Source: a virus
DNA: 42,752 nt
Virus record (IMG/VR): IMGVR_UViG_3300037247_001217
Coordinates: 1 to 42,752 of that record
Direction: 5' to 3' (one strand)
In this document: positions 13,726 to 21,381 of the stretch, one piece after another
Position numbering within the stretch: position 1 is the first letter of the stretch
Layout: each line of letters begins with the position of its first letter
Notes under the pieces: model-generated
Database searches by the model: none
What the model saw: the letters and a program-made list of their open reading frames with translations, nothing else
What the model was told of the DNA's origin: nothing
Program-made: the position numbers and the translations under genes

Positions 13726-14628
13726 ATGCCTTGGACTCGGATCGACGATGGGTGGAGCGCCCACCGAAAGGTAGCGCGCGCGGGTCCTGAGGCCTGTGGG
13801 TATTGGCTGGCTATGTGCTGTTACGCGAATCGACATTTGACCGACGGCCACGTCCCCAAATCAGACCTCGGGCTCATCTTCCCGGGTGTGAACTCGCGAC
13901 GGAGTGGTCGGTTGACTGCTCGTCTACTGGCCGTCGACCTACTGGTCGACCACGAGTCCACGCTCGAAATAAACGACTTCCTCCATTACAACGATAGCCG
14001 GGAAATCATCCTAAGAAAACGCAAGGTTGCGCGCCAAAAGAAGAGCCGGCAGAGGGCCGTGTCCCGGGGGGACAGTCCAGGGGACTCGCGCGGGCGCGTT
14101 CCCGACCCGACCCGACCCGACCCGTTACTACCACCCCCCAGTAGCCCCCCAGGGGGGGCCGTCACTGTTCAGGGAGATCTGGAACTCAAGAATCCGGAGA
14201 CCGGCGAGGGGCTTTCCGACGACCAGTCGATCCGGATTGTCTTCGCGACCTGGGTATCGCTGCACGTCGCTGAGAAGGTCCGTAGTCGCGCCGTGCTGAC
14301 GCCTAAGCGCCGCAAACGCATCAAGGCGAGGCTGGGGGAGGGTTACACCGCGGGGCGCTTACAGGCCGCCCTGAGGGGCGCGCTGGCCGACCGCTGGCTC
14401 ATGGGCCTCGACCCGAAGAGCCCGCGCGCCTATCGCGACATCGAGACCCTCCTCCGGGACGGGAGCCAGGTCGAGCGCCTCGAGGCCCTGGACGGCGAGC
14501 CACCGGCAGATCCGAGCGGCGCAGCTCCCATTAGCGACTTCTCAGACGTGGACGAAGAGGCCGAGATGGAGCGGTTCCACGCCGAACTCGCGGAACGGAA
14601 ACGACGAAAGGCGGCCAAGGATGGGTGA
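13726..14628 (+). CDS. Replication initiator/replisome organiser
   Basis: 300 aa. Residues 1-95 contain TRIDDGWSAHRKV and ANRHLTDGHV, the winged-helix DNA-binding pattern of phage replication proteins. A Pro/Arg-rich linker (about 110-145) is encoded by tandem CCCGA repeats. The rest (ARLGEGYTAGRLQAALRGA) is helical and could bind helicase or loader. The next gene, a DnaC-like ATPase, overlaps by 8 bases, as in lambda O/P pairs. GGCGG lies just upstream of the ATG. DnaD-like homology is a possible alternative. Confidence 0.7.
   Translation: MPWTRIDDGWSAHRKVARAGPEACGYWLAMCCYANRHLTDGHVPKSDLGLIFPGVNSRRSGRLTARLLAVDLLVDHESTLEINDFLHYNDSREIILRKRKVARQKKSRQRAVSRGDSPGDSRGRVPDPTRPDPLLPPPSSPPGGAVTVQGDLELKNPETGEGLSDDQSIRIVFATWVSLHVAEKVRSRAVLTPKRRKRIKARLGEGYTAGRLQAALRGALADRWLMGLDPKSPRAYRDIETLLRDGSQVERLEALDGEPPADPSGAAPISDFSDVDEEAEMERFHAELAERKRRKAAKDG
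14101..14158 (+). repeat. Tandem CCCGA and C/G tracts, possible origin region
   Basis: Four CCCGA units (14101-14124) are followed by two CCCCCCAG units (14134-14141 and 14145-14152) and a G7 run. The segment is inside the initiator gene between its two domains, as the lambda origin lies inside O. It is not AT-rich, so iteron function is uncertain; a protein-linker cause or G-quadruplex formation is also possible. Confidence 0.4.
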
Positions 14629-15283
14629 GAGTCTGAAATCGATCATCGACGCGACGAGGATCGCCACGGAAGCCGCGAAGGCCGCCGAGGCCGCCTCGAT
14701 GGGCGTCACCTCCGCCGAGCTCGAAGACGAGCAACGCGCCCAGAAAGAGATCGCGACTCGGTCCGGGGCGATCGTCGGCTCGGGGATCCTCATCGCCGGC
14801 GACGACGTCGCGGCGATCGCCAGCAAGCACCACCGTCAGACGAAGGCCCTCGTCTCGGTCGCGGCTTGGTCGGAACGGAAGACGGCGAAGTTCCTCTTCC
14901 TCTGCGGCGGCGTCGGGACGGGGAAGACGTTCGCGGCGGCTTGCGCGATCGCCTCGCTCGGCGGAGGGACTGCGGTCAGGTCAGCGAACCTCACGCGCCG
15001 GATCCATCCGACGTACGCCGACACCGTCGCCGGCTATGAGAAGCTGAACCTCCGGAATGCGCTCGTCGTCCTCGACGACCTCGGGACAGAGCGCGACCAC
15101 GCCGGCGCGAAGTGGGGCGACGCGTTCGCTGAGTTCGTCGAACAACGCGTGATGTTCGGGCGGACGATCATCACGACGAATCTGAAGTGGGACGAGATCA
15201 GCCGACGCTACGGCGACCGCATCGCGGATCGTCTTCGGGCTCACTCGATCGCCGTCGAGTTGACCGGGAAGTCGATGCGCTGA
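14621..15283 (+). CDS. DnaC-like AAA+ helicase loader
   Basis: 220 aa. An N-terminal helical region (1-60) is followed by an AAA+ ATPase: Walker A GGVGTGKT (96-103), Walker B ALVVLDDLG (147-154), sensor TIITTNL about residue 185, and arginine-finger area RYGDRIADRL near the end. DnaC-type loaders place the host DnaB helicase on the origin. The gene overlaps the initiator by 8 bases and shares its last base with the next ATG. Confidence 0.88.
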   Translation: MGESLKSIIDATRIATEAAKAAEAASMGVTSAELEDEQRAQKEIATRSGAIVGSGILIAGDDVAAIASKHHRQTKALVSVAAWSERKTAKFLFLCGGVGTGKTFAAACAIASLGGGTAVRSANLTRRIHPTYADTVAGYEKLNLRNALVVLDDLGTERDHAGAKWGDAFAEFVEQRVMFGRTIITTNLKWDEISRRYGDRIADRLRAHSIAVELTGKSMR

Positions 15284-15498
15284 TGCCGGCCTGTCGATCA
15301 TGCGGCGCCTGGCTCCAGTTCGTGAAGACCGAGAAGGGGAAGACCATGCCCGTCGAGAAGCAGTTCGGAGGAAACCTCCTCATCAGGGCTGACCTCCTCG
15401 GTGAAGACGTCGTTCAGCACGTCGGCGACGGGAAGGGGACGCACGTCTCGCATTTCGCGAATTGCCCGGACGCCGCAAAGTGGCGGGGCGGGTCGTGA
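15283..15498 (+). CDS. Small zinc-binding protein, unknown function
   Basis: 71 aa, starting at the ATG that shares a base with the loader stop. MPACRSCGAWLQFVKTEKGKTMPVEKQ, split here as a CxxC near the start, then GK and MPVE, is a pattern I have seen in small phage proteins; the end has HVSHFANCP, giving further His/Cys. Likely one zinc site. GTGA links it to the methyltransferase gene. Confidence 0.65.
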   Translation: MPACRSCGAWLQFVKTEKGKTMPVEKQFGGNLLIRADLLGEDVVQHVGDGKGTHVSHFANCPDAAKWRGGS

Positions 15499-16772
15499 TC
15501 CGAATCATCACCGGCGATTGCCTCGAAGCGATGGGCGAGCTCGACGCGGCAAGCGTGGACGCCATCGCGACGGACCCTCCGTACGGCCTCGGTTTCATGG
15601 GCCGCGCGTGGGATGCCGGTGTTCCTGGTGCGCCGTTCTGGGAAGCGGCCCTACGCGTCGCAAAGCCCGGTTCCCATCTCGTCGCATTCGGGGGAACGCG
15701 GAAGTTTCACCGGCTCGCGTGTGTGATCGAGGATGCCGGGTGGGAACTCCGCGATTGCCTGTCATGGCTTTACGGGTCGGGCTTCCCCAAGTCGCACAAC
15801 ATCGCGATCGCGATCGATAAACAGGCGGAAGCGATGGACCATCGCGGCAAAGCGATCCGAATGGTCACGCAGGCACCGGAAGAGCAAAATGATCTTGAGG
15901 CTCCCGATCCTCCGCCGGACCACGCGCCGATCACGGACTCGGCCAAAGCATGGAAGGGATGGGGGACGGCACTCAAGCCCGCATGGGAGCCGATCATCCT
16001 GGCCCGAAAGCCGCTCACCGGAACCGTCGCGGAGAACGTCCTCGAACACGGGACGGGGGCGGTGAATGTGGATGGCTGTCGGGTCGGAACCGGAAAGGAT
16101 GTCCCGGCCTCGGTGTCGAGCCGCGGCATGCAGGCCAAGCGTGCAAGCGTCTATGGGACCTATGGGATTGAGACGGGATCAGAATCGGGGCACGATCCCA
16201 ACGTCGGCCGCTGGCCCGCCAACCTGATCCTCGGCTGCGCATGCGAGGGCGAGCACGATCCGGGGTGCGCGGTGGCGATGGTGGACGAGGCGAGTGGGAA
16301 AGGTGTCAGTCGACGAGGGGGCCCGAGGAAGAGCGCCGGCCCCGGGGCAGGCTACGGCATGGCCCACACCGGCGCAGAATACGATGATGCCGGCGGCGCC
16401 TCCCGTTTCTTCTACACGGCGAAGGCGAGCCGCGCAGAGCGAGAGGCGGGTCTCTTCGGCGCGAGCTCGGTCGTGAACGACGGGCGCGAGACCTCGATCG
16501 ACAACCCGTACCAGCGGGGCGATACCCTCCGGCGGAACACCCATCCGACCGTGAAGCCGATCGCGCTCATGCAGTGGCTTGTCCGCCTCATCACGCCACC
16601 GGGCGGGACCGTCCTCGATCCGTTCTGCGGATCGGGCTCGACGCTGATCGCTGCCGACCGCGAAGGCCTCGACGCCATCGGCATCGAGATCAATCCCGGC
16701 TACGCCGCGATTGCGCGCGACCGGGCCAAAGGCGACTGTCCGCTATTCGCGGACGTGAAAACGGAAGGGTGA
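15495..16772 (+). CDS. DNA methyltransferase, DPPY type (N6-A or N4-C)
   Basis: 425 aa from the GTG that overlaps the previous TGA. ATDPPYGLGFMG (DPPY, residues 27-30) precedes DPFCGSGST (about 375-383), the SAM-binding motif, so the order is that of the beta class, with the target-recognition region in between (about 100-330). HPTVKPIALMQWLV just before motif I also fits. Substrate could be adenine N6 or cytosine N4; DPPY is compatible with both. No restriction enzyme is adjacent. It probably protects phage DNA, together with the C5-cytosine enzyme and the 7-deazaguanine module. Confidence 0.9.
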   Translation: MIRIITGDCLEAMGELDAASVDAIATDPPYGLGFMGRAWDAGVPGAPFWEAALRVAKPGSHLVAFGGTRKFHRLACVIEDAGWELRDCLSWLYGSGFPKSHNIAIAIDKQAEAMDHRGKAIRMVTQAPEEQNDLEAPDPPPDHAPITDSAKAWKGWGTALKPAWEPIILARKPLTGTVAENVLEHGTGAVNVDGCRVGTGKDVPASVSSRGMQAKRASVYGTYGIETGSESGHDPNVGRWPANLILGCACEGEHDPGCAVAMVDEASGKGVSRRGGPRKSAGPGAGYGMAHTGAEYDDAGGASRFFYTAKASRAEREAGLFGASSVVNDGRETSIDNPYQRGDTLRRNTHPTVKPIALMQWLVRLITPPGGTVLDPFCGSGSTLIAADREGLDAIGIEINPGYAAIARDRAKGDCPLFADVKTEG

Positions 16773-16777
16773 ACGAC

Positions 16778-17053
16778 ATGGCACGCAAACCACGACAGAC
16801 AGAAGTACCCGGAACTGAGCGTCCGAAAGACGAGGAACTCTCCGCCGCATGCGCGGACCTGAAAGACCTCCGGACGAAGCGAACCAAGCTGAAAGAGAAG
16901 CTCGACGCGTCAGCAGAACGCCTCGAGGAGATGATGATCGAGAAGGGAATCGAGGTGTACGTCGATGCCGAGCTCGAACTGAAGGTCACCCTGAGCGACC
17001 TGAAAAAGCTCTCGCTGACCGAGTTCAAGGTGAAAGAGACGAGCGTCGAATGA
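16778..17053 (+). CDS. Small coiled-coil protein, unknown function
   Basis: 91 aa. Residues 20-60 form a charged coiled coil (LKDLRTKRTKLKEKLDASAERL), followed by VDAELELKVTLSDLKKLSLTEFKV, probably beta. GGAAGGG is about ten bases upstream of ATG 16778. The stop overlaps the 10-codon micro-ORF. Function unknown; similar small proteins occur near phage resolvases. Confidence 0.6.
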   Translation: MARKPRQTEVPGTERPKDEELSAACADLKDLRTKRTKLKEKLDASAERLEEMMIEKGIEVYVDAELELKVTLSDLKKLSLTEFKVKETSVE

Positions 17054-17082
17054 TCGACATCGAGCTCAAAGAGGACGGATGA
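17050..17082 (+). CDS. 10-codon micro-ORF in the translation relay
   Basis: MIDIELKEDG. The ATG overlaps the previous TGA and the TGA overlaps the next ATG, both as ATGA. This resembles the micro-ORFs at 103 and 7387. It may only couple translation of the resolvase to the coiled-coil gene. Chance cannot be excluded. Confidence 0.3.
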   Translation: MIDIELKEDG

Positions 17083-17873
17083 CCGCTGACGCCCGATTTG
17101 TCGTGACGGGGACGCCGATCCCGTATGCCCGCGCGCGGACGGTGGCGCTCCCGAACGGATCGACGCGGTACTTCACTGACAAGCGGTCGAAGAAGTATCG
17201 CCAGCGTGTCGCGGGGGCAGCTCACAACGCGGCGCGCTGGGTTCGGGAGGGCGCGAAGCTCGTCCGCCGGTCGCCGCCGTGGGCTGATGAATCGAAGTGC
17301 CGGAAGGTCATGGCGAGGGCGACGCGGCGGCGCGGACAGAAGCTCCCGGCCTGCGAATGCCCATGGTGCTCCACCGAGTACCGTCTGAAGCTGAACATCA
17401 TCCTTCCGAACAAGCGGACGCGCGACCTCGACAACATCGAGAAGAACATCCTCGACGCATGCACCGGGGTGCTGTGGTGGGATGACCGTCAGGCATTCGT
17501 CGAGTCGAAGGAACGGTCATTCTCGAAGGCGAATCCGCGCATCGAGATCGAGGTTCGAATCGTCATCCATCAGACGGAACTCGGTCTCTCGGAGGAGGAA
17601 AACCCATTCCCCGGCGAGGGATGGGAGACGATGCGTGCGAGGGAATGGCTGAACTGGGCGGCCCTCCACTCCGCCGACGAACGAACCCACGAAGAGGTCG
17701 CAGGGAATCTCGCCGCGCTCCTCCGCGACTGCTGGGCCTCAGGATTCCTCGAGGGAATGGATCAGGGAGATCTGACCGAACCCCCGCCCGAACCGCAGCC
17801 CGGCGACGCGGCCCGACTCGACCAGCGCATGTTTCGCCCGTCCCACCTGAAGCTCGTCCCGCCGGAAAACTGA
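17079..17873 (+). CDS. rusA: RusA-like Holliday-junction resolvase
   Basis: 264 aa. The start VVTGTPIPYARARTV and, near residue 116, DLDNIEKNILDACTGVLWWDD match the RusA family, where Asp residues in DxDN and the later WDD bind metal. It should cut four-way junctions made by RecT-type recombination and replication. A CECPWC loop near 93-97 is an insertion and may bind zinc, and the C-terminal 90 residues are an extra region that ends in a charged tail. Overlaps the micro-ORF upstream and shares one base with the next gene. Confidence 0.85.
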   Translation: MTADARFVVTGTPIPYARARTVALPNGSTRYFTDKRSKKYRQRVAGAAHNAARWVREGAKLVRRSPPWADESKCRKVMARATRRRGQKLPACECPWCSTEYRLKLNIILPNKRTRDLDNIEKNILDACTGVLWWDDRQAFVESKERSFSKANPRIEIEVRIVIHQTELGLSEEENPFPGEGWETMRAREWLNWAALHSADERTHEEVAGNLAALLRDCWASGFLEGMDQGDLTEPPPEPQPGDAARLDQRMFRPSHLKLVPPEN

Positions 17874-18109
17874 TGGAAGGTATGGACGACATCACGCGGG
17901 CGATCATTGGTCACGTCGACGTGCGGTCGCGGTTTCGTCGCCTGGTCGCTGCGAAAGGCCAGGACGAGGCGTTTCGCATCCTCGAGGCCGCTCTCCGAGA
18001 CGGTTTCGGCGGACTCGCCGGCCGGAAGGTGAAAGACATTCGGGTCGATGAGATCCGCGACATCGTCCTCGATGCGCTCCACGAGGCCGCGAAGGGAGGG
18101 GCGAACTGA
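17873..18109 (+). CDS. Small helical protein, unknown function
   Basis: 78 aa. ATG 17873 shares a base with the resolvase stop; ATG 17882 with GGAAGG before it is an alternative. RFRRLVAAKGQDEAFRILEAAL and EIRDIVLDALHEAA are amphipathic helices. No motif recognised. TGATG joins it to the next gene. Confidence 0.55.
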   Translation: MEGMDDITRAIIGHVDVRSRFRRLVAAKGQDEAFRILEAALRDGFGGLAGRKVKDIRVDEIRDIVLDALHEAAKGGAN

Positions 18110-18336
18110 TGGGACTCGCCGAACGATTCGTTCTCCGCCTCCGAGCTGGCCGCACCGAGGTCGCGATCATTCCGCGCGACGAAGGCGCCCTCTTCCACCC
18201 CGGTCCCATGGGGAAGGCCCAAGTCCGCGAACGCTGGAAGGCCGATGCGATCGAGATCATCGCCCAGGCGCTCGATGATCCGGAGATCCGCGCCGCATTC
18301 CGCGACAAGGGGCTTCAGCTGGTGGTGGTGAAGTGA
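18109..18336 (+). CDS. Small protein, unknown function
   Basis: 75 aa, basic start (MGLAERFVLRLRAGRTEVAI) then a helical ERWKADAIEIIAQALDD. Probably soluble. Operon position (resolvase, DNA metabolism) is the only clue. Confidence 0.5.
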   Translation: MGLAERFVLRLRAGRTEVAIIPRDEGALFHPGPMGKAQVRERWKADAIEIIAQALDDPEIRAAFRDKGLQLVVVK

Positions 18337-18566
18337 CCGACGACGATGATCGCATTCCGAAGACCTATGCCGGTGAGCTTCGCGCGATGGGCCTCGGCAT
18401 CCCTGAGGGCATTCCCGATTGCGCCTGGGTTCCAGCGGCATCGATTCAGTGGGTGATGGATGGGATCCCAGAATCTCAGCCTGATGGCCGATTCACCATC
18501 CAAGCCAGCGCTACATTCACCGAAGCGTTTCAGTGGGTTCGGGTGAGCGGTACCATTGAGCCATGA
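18333..18566 (+). CDS. Small protein, unknown function
   Basis: 77 aa from a GTG that overlaps the previous TGA (GTGA). GIPEGIPDCAWVPAASI followed by QWVMDGIPE looks like a pattern shared by small phage proteins of unknown role. Its stop overlaps the next ATG. Confidence 0.5.
   Translation: MTDDDDRIPKTYAGELRAMGLGIPEGIPDCAWVPAASIQWVMDGIPESQPDGRFTIQASATFTEAFQWVRVSGTIEP
18551..18556 (+). promoter_or_regulatory. TACCAT -10 box, leaderless promoter candidate
   Basis: TACCAT is followed by six bases and ATG 18563. It lies at the end of the previous gene. No clear -35 (TTTCAG 17 bases upstream is weak). Confidence 0.35.
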
Positions 18567-18799
18567 TCCCCGCCCAGCTCGCCACCGACGACCCGCTCCA
18601 GATGATTCGGTGCAACCCCTACCGAGCCTGGCTCTCCAAGCGCGCATGCGGCCTTCGCTTCAAGCTCTCGAAGAGACTCCGCCGGAATCCGAGAAAGGGC
18701 CCCCAGAAGACCAGCCGGACCGAGGTGGCGCGATCATGCGGGCTCTGCATCGGCTGCCCCGCCGGGAAGGAAAACCGCCCTCATGGCCGGACGCCGTAA
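18563..18799 (+). CDS. Small cysteine-rich protein, possible zinc finger
   Basis: 78 aa. A Cys near residue 17 (IRCNPYRAWL), one near 29 (ACGLRF) and CGLCIGC near 59 can form a zinc site; the start and the NPYRAWLSKRACGLR pattern recall small phage transcription factors. The middle is very basic. Regulation of late genes is a guess. Confidence 0.6.
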   Translation: MIPAQLATDDPLQMIRCNPYRAWLSKRACGLRFKLSKRLRRNPRKGPQKTSRTEVARSCGLCIGCPAGKENRPHGRTP

Positions 18800-18953
18800 A
18801 ATCACCATCATCATTCTCGACGAGGCCGGGAATCCGCGCGACCTCGGGATCGAGGCGCCCCGGTGCCAGGTTTGCGGCGAGCCATTCACCGTTCTCGATG
18901 CCAAGCGAGGGCCGGTCAGCCACGCATGCAAGGATCCCCATGGCCGGACGTAG
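18783..18953 (+). CDS. Small zinc-finger-like protein
   Basis: 56 aa. CQVCGEPF and VSHAC give three Cys and a His. MAGRRKITIIILDEAG is a beta-rich N-terminus. Overlaps both neighbours (18563-18799 and 18940-19503). Function unknown; it precedes the candidate small terminase. Confidence 0.55.
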   Translation: MAGRRKITIIILDEAGNPRDLGIEAPRCQVCGEPFTVLDAKRGPVSHACKDPHGRT

Positions 18954-19503
18954 CAAGCCCTGGGACCGACAGGAGAAGGAGACCGAACCGGCCTTCCACG
19001 CCTTCGTCGTCTACCGTGACATGGGCGCTGAACGCAGTCTGACCGCCGCCGCCATCGAAGCTGGGTACTCACGTCAGCAGATGGCCGACTTCTCGCGAAA
19101 ATACGACTGGGTCGCGCGGGTACGCGCCTGGGTACGAAGACAGGATCAGGCGAAGACGCGGTCGGAGCTCGGCGAGATCGAGAAGATGCATCGGCGACAT
19201 GTGCGGCTTGCGCTTCAGCTCCAGGACGTGACCGCGCTCGATCTCGAGAGGCTCATCGCGCGGAAGGAACGTGAGATCGAACGAGACGAGGACGGCAACA
19301 TCGCATCGGCGAACGAGCTCGCGAAGGTGGCGGAACGCGCGGTGAGAATCGAACGACTGGCGAGAGGCGAGGTCACTGAGCGCGTGGAGACGACCTGGGA
19401 CCTGTCGCGGCTCAGCGTGAAGGACCTCCGCGAGCTGAAGAGATTGCGGGCCCTGATGGGCTCAGAAGGGGAAACCGATGGAGGAGACGAAGACGAAGCC
19501 TGA
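18940..19503 (+). CDS. terS: Candidate small terminase subunit (HTH)
   Basis: 187 aa. FVVYRDMGAERSLTAAAIEAGYSRQQMADFSRKYDWVARVRAW is an HTH-type region (given here as a description: residues about 20-60) similar to phage small terminase N-terminal domains. A charged helix follows (about 90-150). The large terminase starts 2.3 kb downstream after several small genes, so the link is by family pattern and by order. GAT precedes ATG 18940; an upstream frame is longer but poor. Other HTH proteins could look the same. Confidence 0.55.
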   Translation: MAGRSKPWDRQEKETEPAFHAFVVYRDMGAERSLTAAAIEAGYSRQQMADFSRKYDWVARVRAWVRRQDQAKTRSELGEIEKMHRRHVRLALQLQDVTALDLERLIARKEREIERDEDGNIASANELAKVAERAVRIERLARGEVTERVETTWDLSRLSVKDLRELKRLRALMGSEGETDGGDEDEA

Positions 19504-19711
19504 TCCGATAGTCCATCTCAGGGCCCGAACGAAGATCACGATCGAACATGGGCGCGACGGCTTCACCGCGGAGTTCGAGACGGCCGGCCGCAGCGTCCTG
19601 GTTCGCGGCGTGAACGCACACGAGGCGCTCTCGAAGGCGGGCCAGATCATCGACGACTTGGCGCACGTGATCCGCACGTACATGGAGGACGCGGCTCATG
19701 GCGAAACGTAG
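19478..19711 (+). CDS. Small protein, unknown function
   Basis: 77 aa. Starts inside the end of the previous gene with GGGGA upstream. Mixed alpha/beta, acidic; ends in MEDAAHGET. Its end overlaps the next ATG. No family recognised. Confidence 0.5.
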   Translation: MEETKTKPDPIVHLRARTKITIEHGRDGFTAEFETAGRSVLVRGVNAHEALSKAGQIIDDLAHVIRTYMEDAAHGET

Positions 19712-19862
19712 GAGCGCCCGCCACTCGCTCGGGAAGGTCGAGCGTCACAAGGTCGAGAAGTGGCTCGCGCGAAAGCTGAAACAGTCGCTCTACAGCGGTC
19801 GCGTCGAAGCAGCCGCGGCGCTGGCTGAAATGCTGTGCGTGTTTCAGGAGAAGGAAGAATGA
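19698..19862 (+). CDS. Small basic helical protein
   Basis: 54 aa. Start MAKRRSARHSLGKVERHKVEKWLARK is strongly basic (shown for character only), then an Ala-rich helix. Could bind nucleic acid. Its TGA overlaps the next ATG. Confidence 0.5.
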   Translation: MAKRRSARHSLGKVERHKVEKWLARKLKQSLYSGRVEAAAALAEMLCVFQEKEE

Positions 19863-20014
19863 TCGCCCCGATGAACGAGGAGCGCTCCCCCTGGTGGGAC
19901 CTCGCGATCGCCATCGTCCCCGCGCTGGTCGCCGCGGCTGCGATCGTCGTCCCGTGGGCTATCGACAGGCGCGAGCGGAAGCAATCGTCGGAGGGGAAGG
20001 ACGATGACGCCTGA
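19859..20014 (+). CDS. Small single-pass membrane protein
   Basis: 51 aa. One membrane helix, WDLAIAIVPALVAAAAIVVPW (about residues 14-34), then a basic tail. ATGA links it to the previous gene. Adjacent to another membrane gene, it may act in the envelope during infection. Function unknown. Confidence 0.5.
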   Translation: MIAPMNEERSPWWDLAIAIVPALVAAAAIVVPWAIDRRERKQSSEGKDDDA

Positions 20015-20309
20015 GGAAGTGGTCGCACGCCGGGTCGCTGAGTTCGGGGGCGCGGTTCTCGGCGCTTGCATCCTTGCGGCCGTAACGGACTGGCAGGGTG
20101 CGGTGATCGGGGCGGCCATCTGTGGGGTGCTCCAATGCCGGTGGCTTCTCGCGATCGATGCGCTCGGAGGTGACGCGGCCAGATATCAAAAGGACCAGGA
20201 GTTCTGGTCCAAGCGCCATCCGGCATGGGAGCAACGGTCGATTGCCTGGACGACCGGGATCGGCGCTCTGGCCCTCATCACCTTGGCCGCATTGCTGGGA
20301 AACCGATGA
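20004..20309 (+). CDS. Small membrane protein
   Basis: 101 aa, with three hydrophobic segments at about 15-28, 31-50 and 80-98. GGAGGGGAAG precedes ATG 20004. ATGA links it to the next gene. It could form a pair with the membrane protein just upstream. No family recognised. Confidence 0.5.
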   Translation: MTPEEVVARRVAEFGGAVLGACILAAVTDWQGAVIGAAICGVLQCRWLLAIDALGGDAARYQKDQEFWSKRHPAWEQRSIAWTTGIGALALITLAALLGNR

Positions 20310-20515
20310 CCCGCCGATACGACGTCGAAGAGGTGACCGTCATCACGTCCCGCCATCTGGCTCAGGGCGAGATCGCCCGGTGCGTGGTAGCCTGCATCCG
20401 CAAGCCTGAGGCCTTCGAAGGGGTCGACGGTCTTCTCGACGCGCAGCTCGCGAGACACTTCCTCGAGGTCGCGAACGGGATACTGAACAGAGAGGAATCA
20501 GATGAACCAGAATGA
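20306..20515 (+). CDS. Small protein, unknown function
   Basis: 69 aa. ATG 20306 overlaps the previous stop. VITSRHLAQGEIARCVVACI then helical. No motif recognised. The next ORF starts before its end. Confidence 0.5.
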   Translation: MTRRYDVEEVTVITSRHLAQGEIARCVVACIRKPEAFEGVDGLLDAQLARHFLEVANGILNREESDEPE

Positions 20516-20624
20516 TGAACGCGACCCGCGCGGCTACGACGGGAGCATTCGAGTCGGACGGCTTCTCGACGCCCTCTCGTCATCGAGTGCAGGGGTCACG
20601 GGGATCAATTCGAGGCCGAGATGA
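20502..20624 (+). CDS. Microprotein (40 aa)
   Basis: GAGAGGAA precedes ATG 20502 at good spacing, and its TGA overlaps the ATG of the next gene (ATGA). Sequence is polar with a short helical VGRLLDALSS. It is supported by ribosome site and coupling, not by any family. Function unknown. Confidence 0.4.
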   Translation: MNQNDERDPRGYDGSIRVGRLLDALSSSSAGVTGINSRPR

Positions 20625-20815
20625 ATCGCCGCGCGGATTGGTTGAAGCTCGGAAACAAAGCCAGGAAAGACCGAGATCGCTATGCCGAGACCCTCGTCTT
20701 CGTCCGCCAAACCATCCATCAGGCTCATCACGAGGGCCCCATCGAGGCGTGCCCCAAGAACACGTGCGACGCTATCGCCCAGGCGCTCGGAGAGCGCGTC
20801 CAGAGGACAGCATGA
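20621..20815 (+). CDS. Small protein, unknown function
   Basis: 64 aa. Basic start (MNRRADWLKLGNKARKDRDR), later ACPKNTCDAIAQALG with two Cys. ATGA overlaps on both sides. A nucleic-acid role is possible. Confidence 0.5.
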   Translation: MNRRADWLKLGNKARKDRDRYAETLVFVRQTIHQAHHEGPIEACPKNTCDAIAQALGERVQRTA

Positions 20816-21381
20816 ATCAGAAGAACGGAAAGTCCGCAGCCCCGCCCCAGACCCCCTTCCAGGCGCTCGCTCAGATGATCCTGGGCCTCGGCGCCGCGAG
20901 GACGAAGCAGGAAGCCATGGCCCGCCTCGCGGCCTGTCAGAAGCTCCTCCATGGCATCGAGCAAGCGTTCGGGATCCAGTCTCAGAAGATGGGGCACCTC
21001 CAGAACGTTCTCCTCGCGATGACCGAGGGGGAGTTCCGCCACCTGTCGCTGAACATCGAGGGCGACGTCGAGGGCTACGTCTTCACCGATTCGGAGGGGA
21101 AGCCCGTCTGGGTTGTGGATGCGAGCCGCGGGATGGTTCTCATCACGCCCGAGCACGTCGAGCCGATCGTCGTCACCGTGAAGATGAAGGACGGGACGGA
21201 GAAGAAGATCGAGATCAACCACCTCGGGAATGAGGAGGAGGGCGCGGAACCGCCAGCAGATCACGAACGGCTCCGGGTTCCGGTGGGCGAGGTGGCGACC
21301 AGCGGACCGATCGAAACCGACCCGGCCGGCCTTCCCGCCGACTTGGATGGGGCAAACCAGGCTGACGAGGAGACAGGCTGA
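20812..21381 (+). CDS. Protein of unknown function before the terminase
   Basis: 189 aa from the ATG that overlaps the previous stop. Residues 15-70 are helical (ALAQMILGLGAART); then FRHLSLNIEGDVEGYVFTDSEGKPVWVVDASRGMV, a beta-rich central domain (shown as 85-115), and an acidic C-terminus. Its last base is shared with the next ATG. A role in packaging or head assembly is possible by position only. Confidence 0.5.
   Translation: MNQKNGKSAAPPQTPFQALAQMILGLGAARTKQEAMARLAACQKLLHGIEQAFGIQSQKMGHLQNVLLAMTEGEFRHLSLNIEGDVEGYVFTDSEGKPVWVVDASRGMVLITPEHVEPIVVTVKMKDGTEKKIEINHLGNEEEGAEPPADHERLRVPVGEVATSGPIETDPAGLPADLDGANQADEETG

Noticed and set aside
14101-14158. CRISPR array
   Set aside because: Units of 5-8 bases without spacers inside a coding region.
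20512-21381. Long version of the pre-terminase gene
   Set aside because: The first 100 codons are out-of-frame translation of two small genes; ATG 20812 is coupled to the previous stop.
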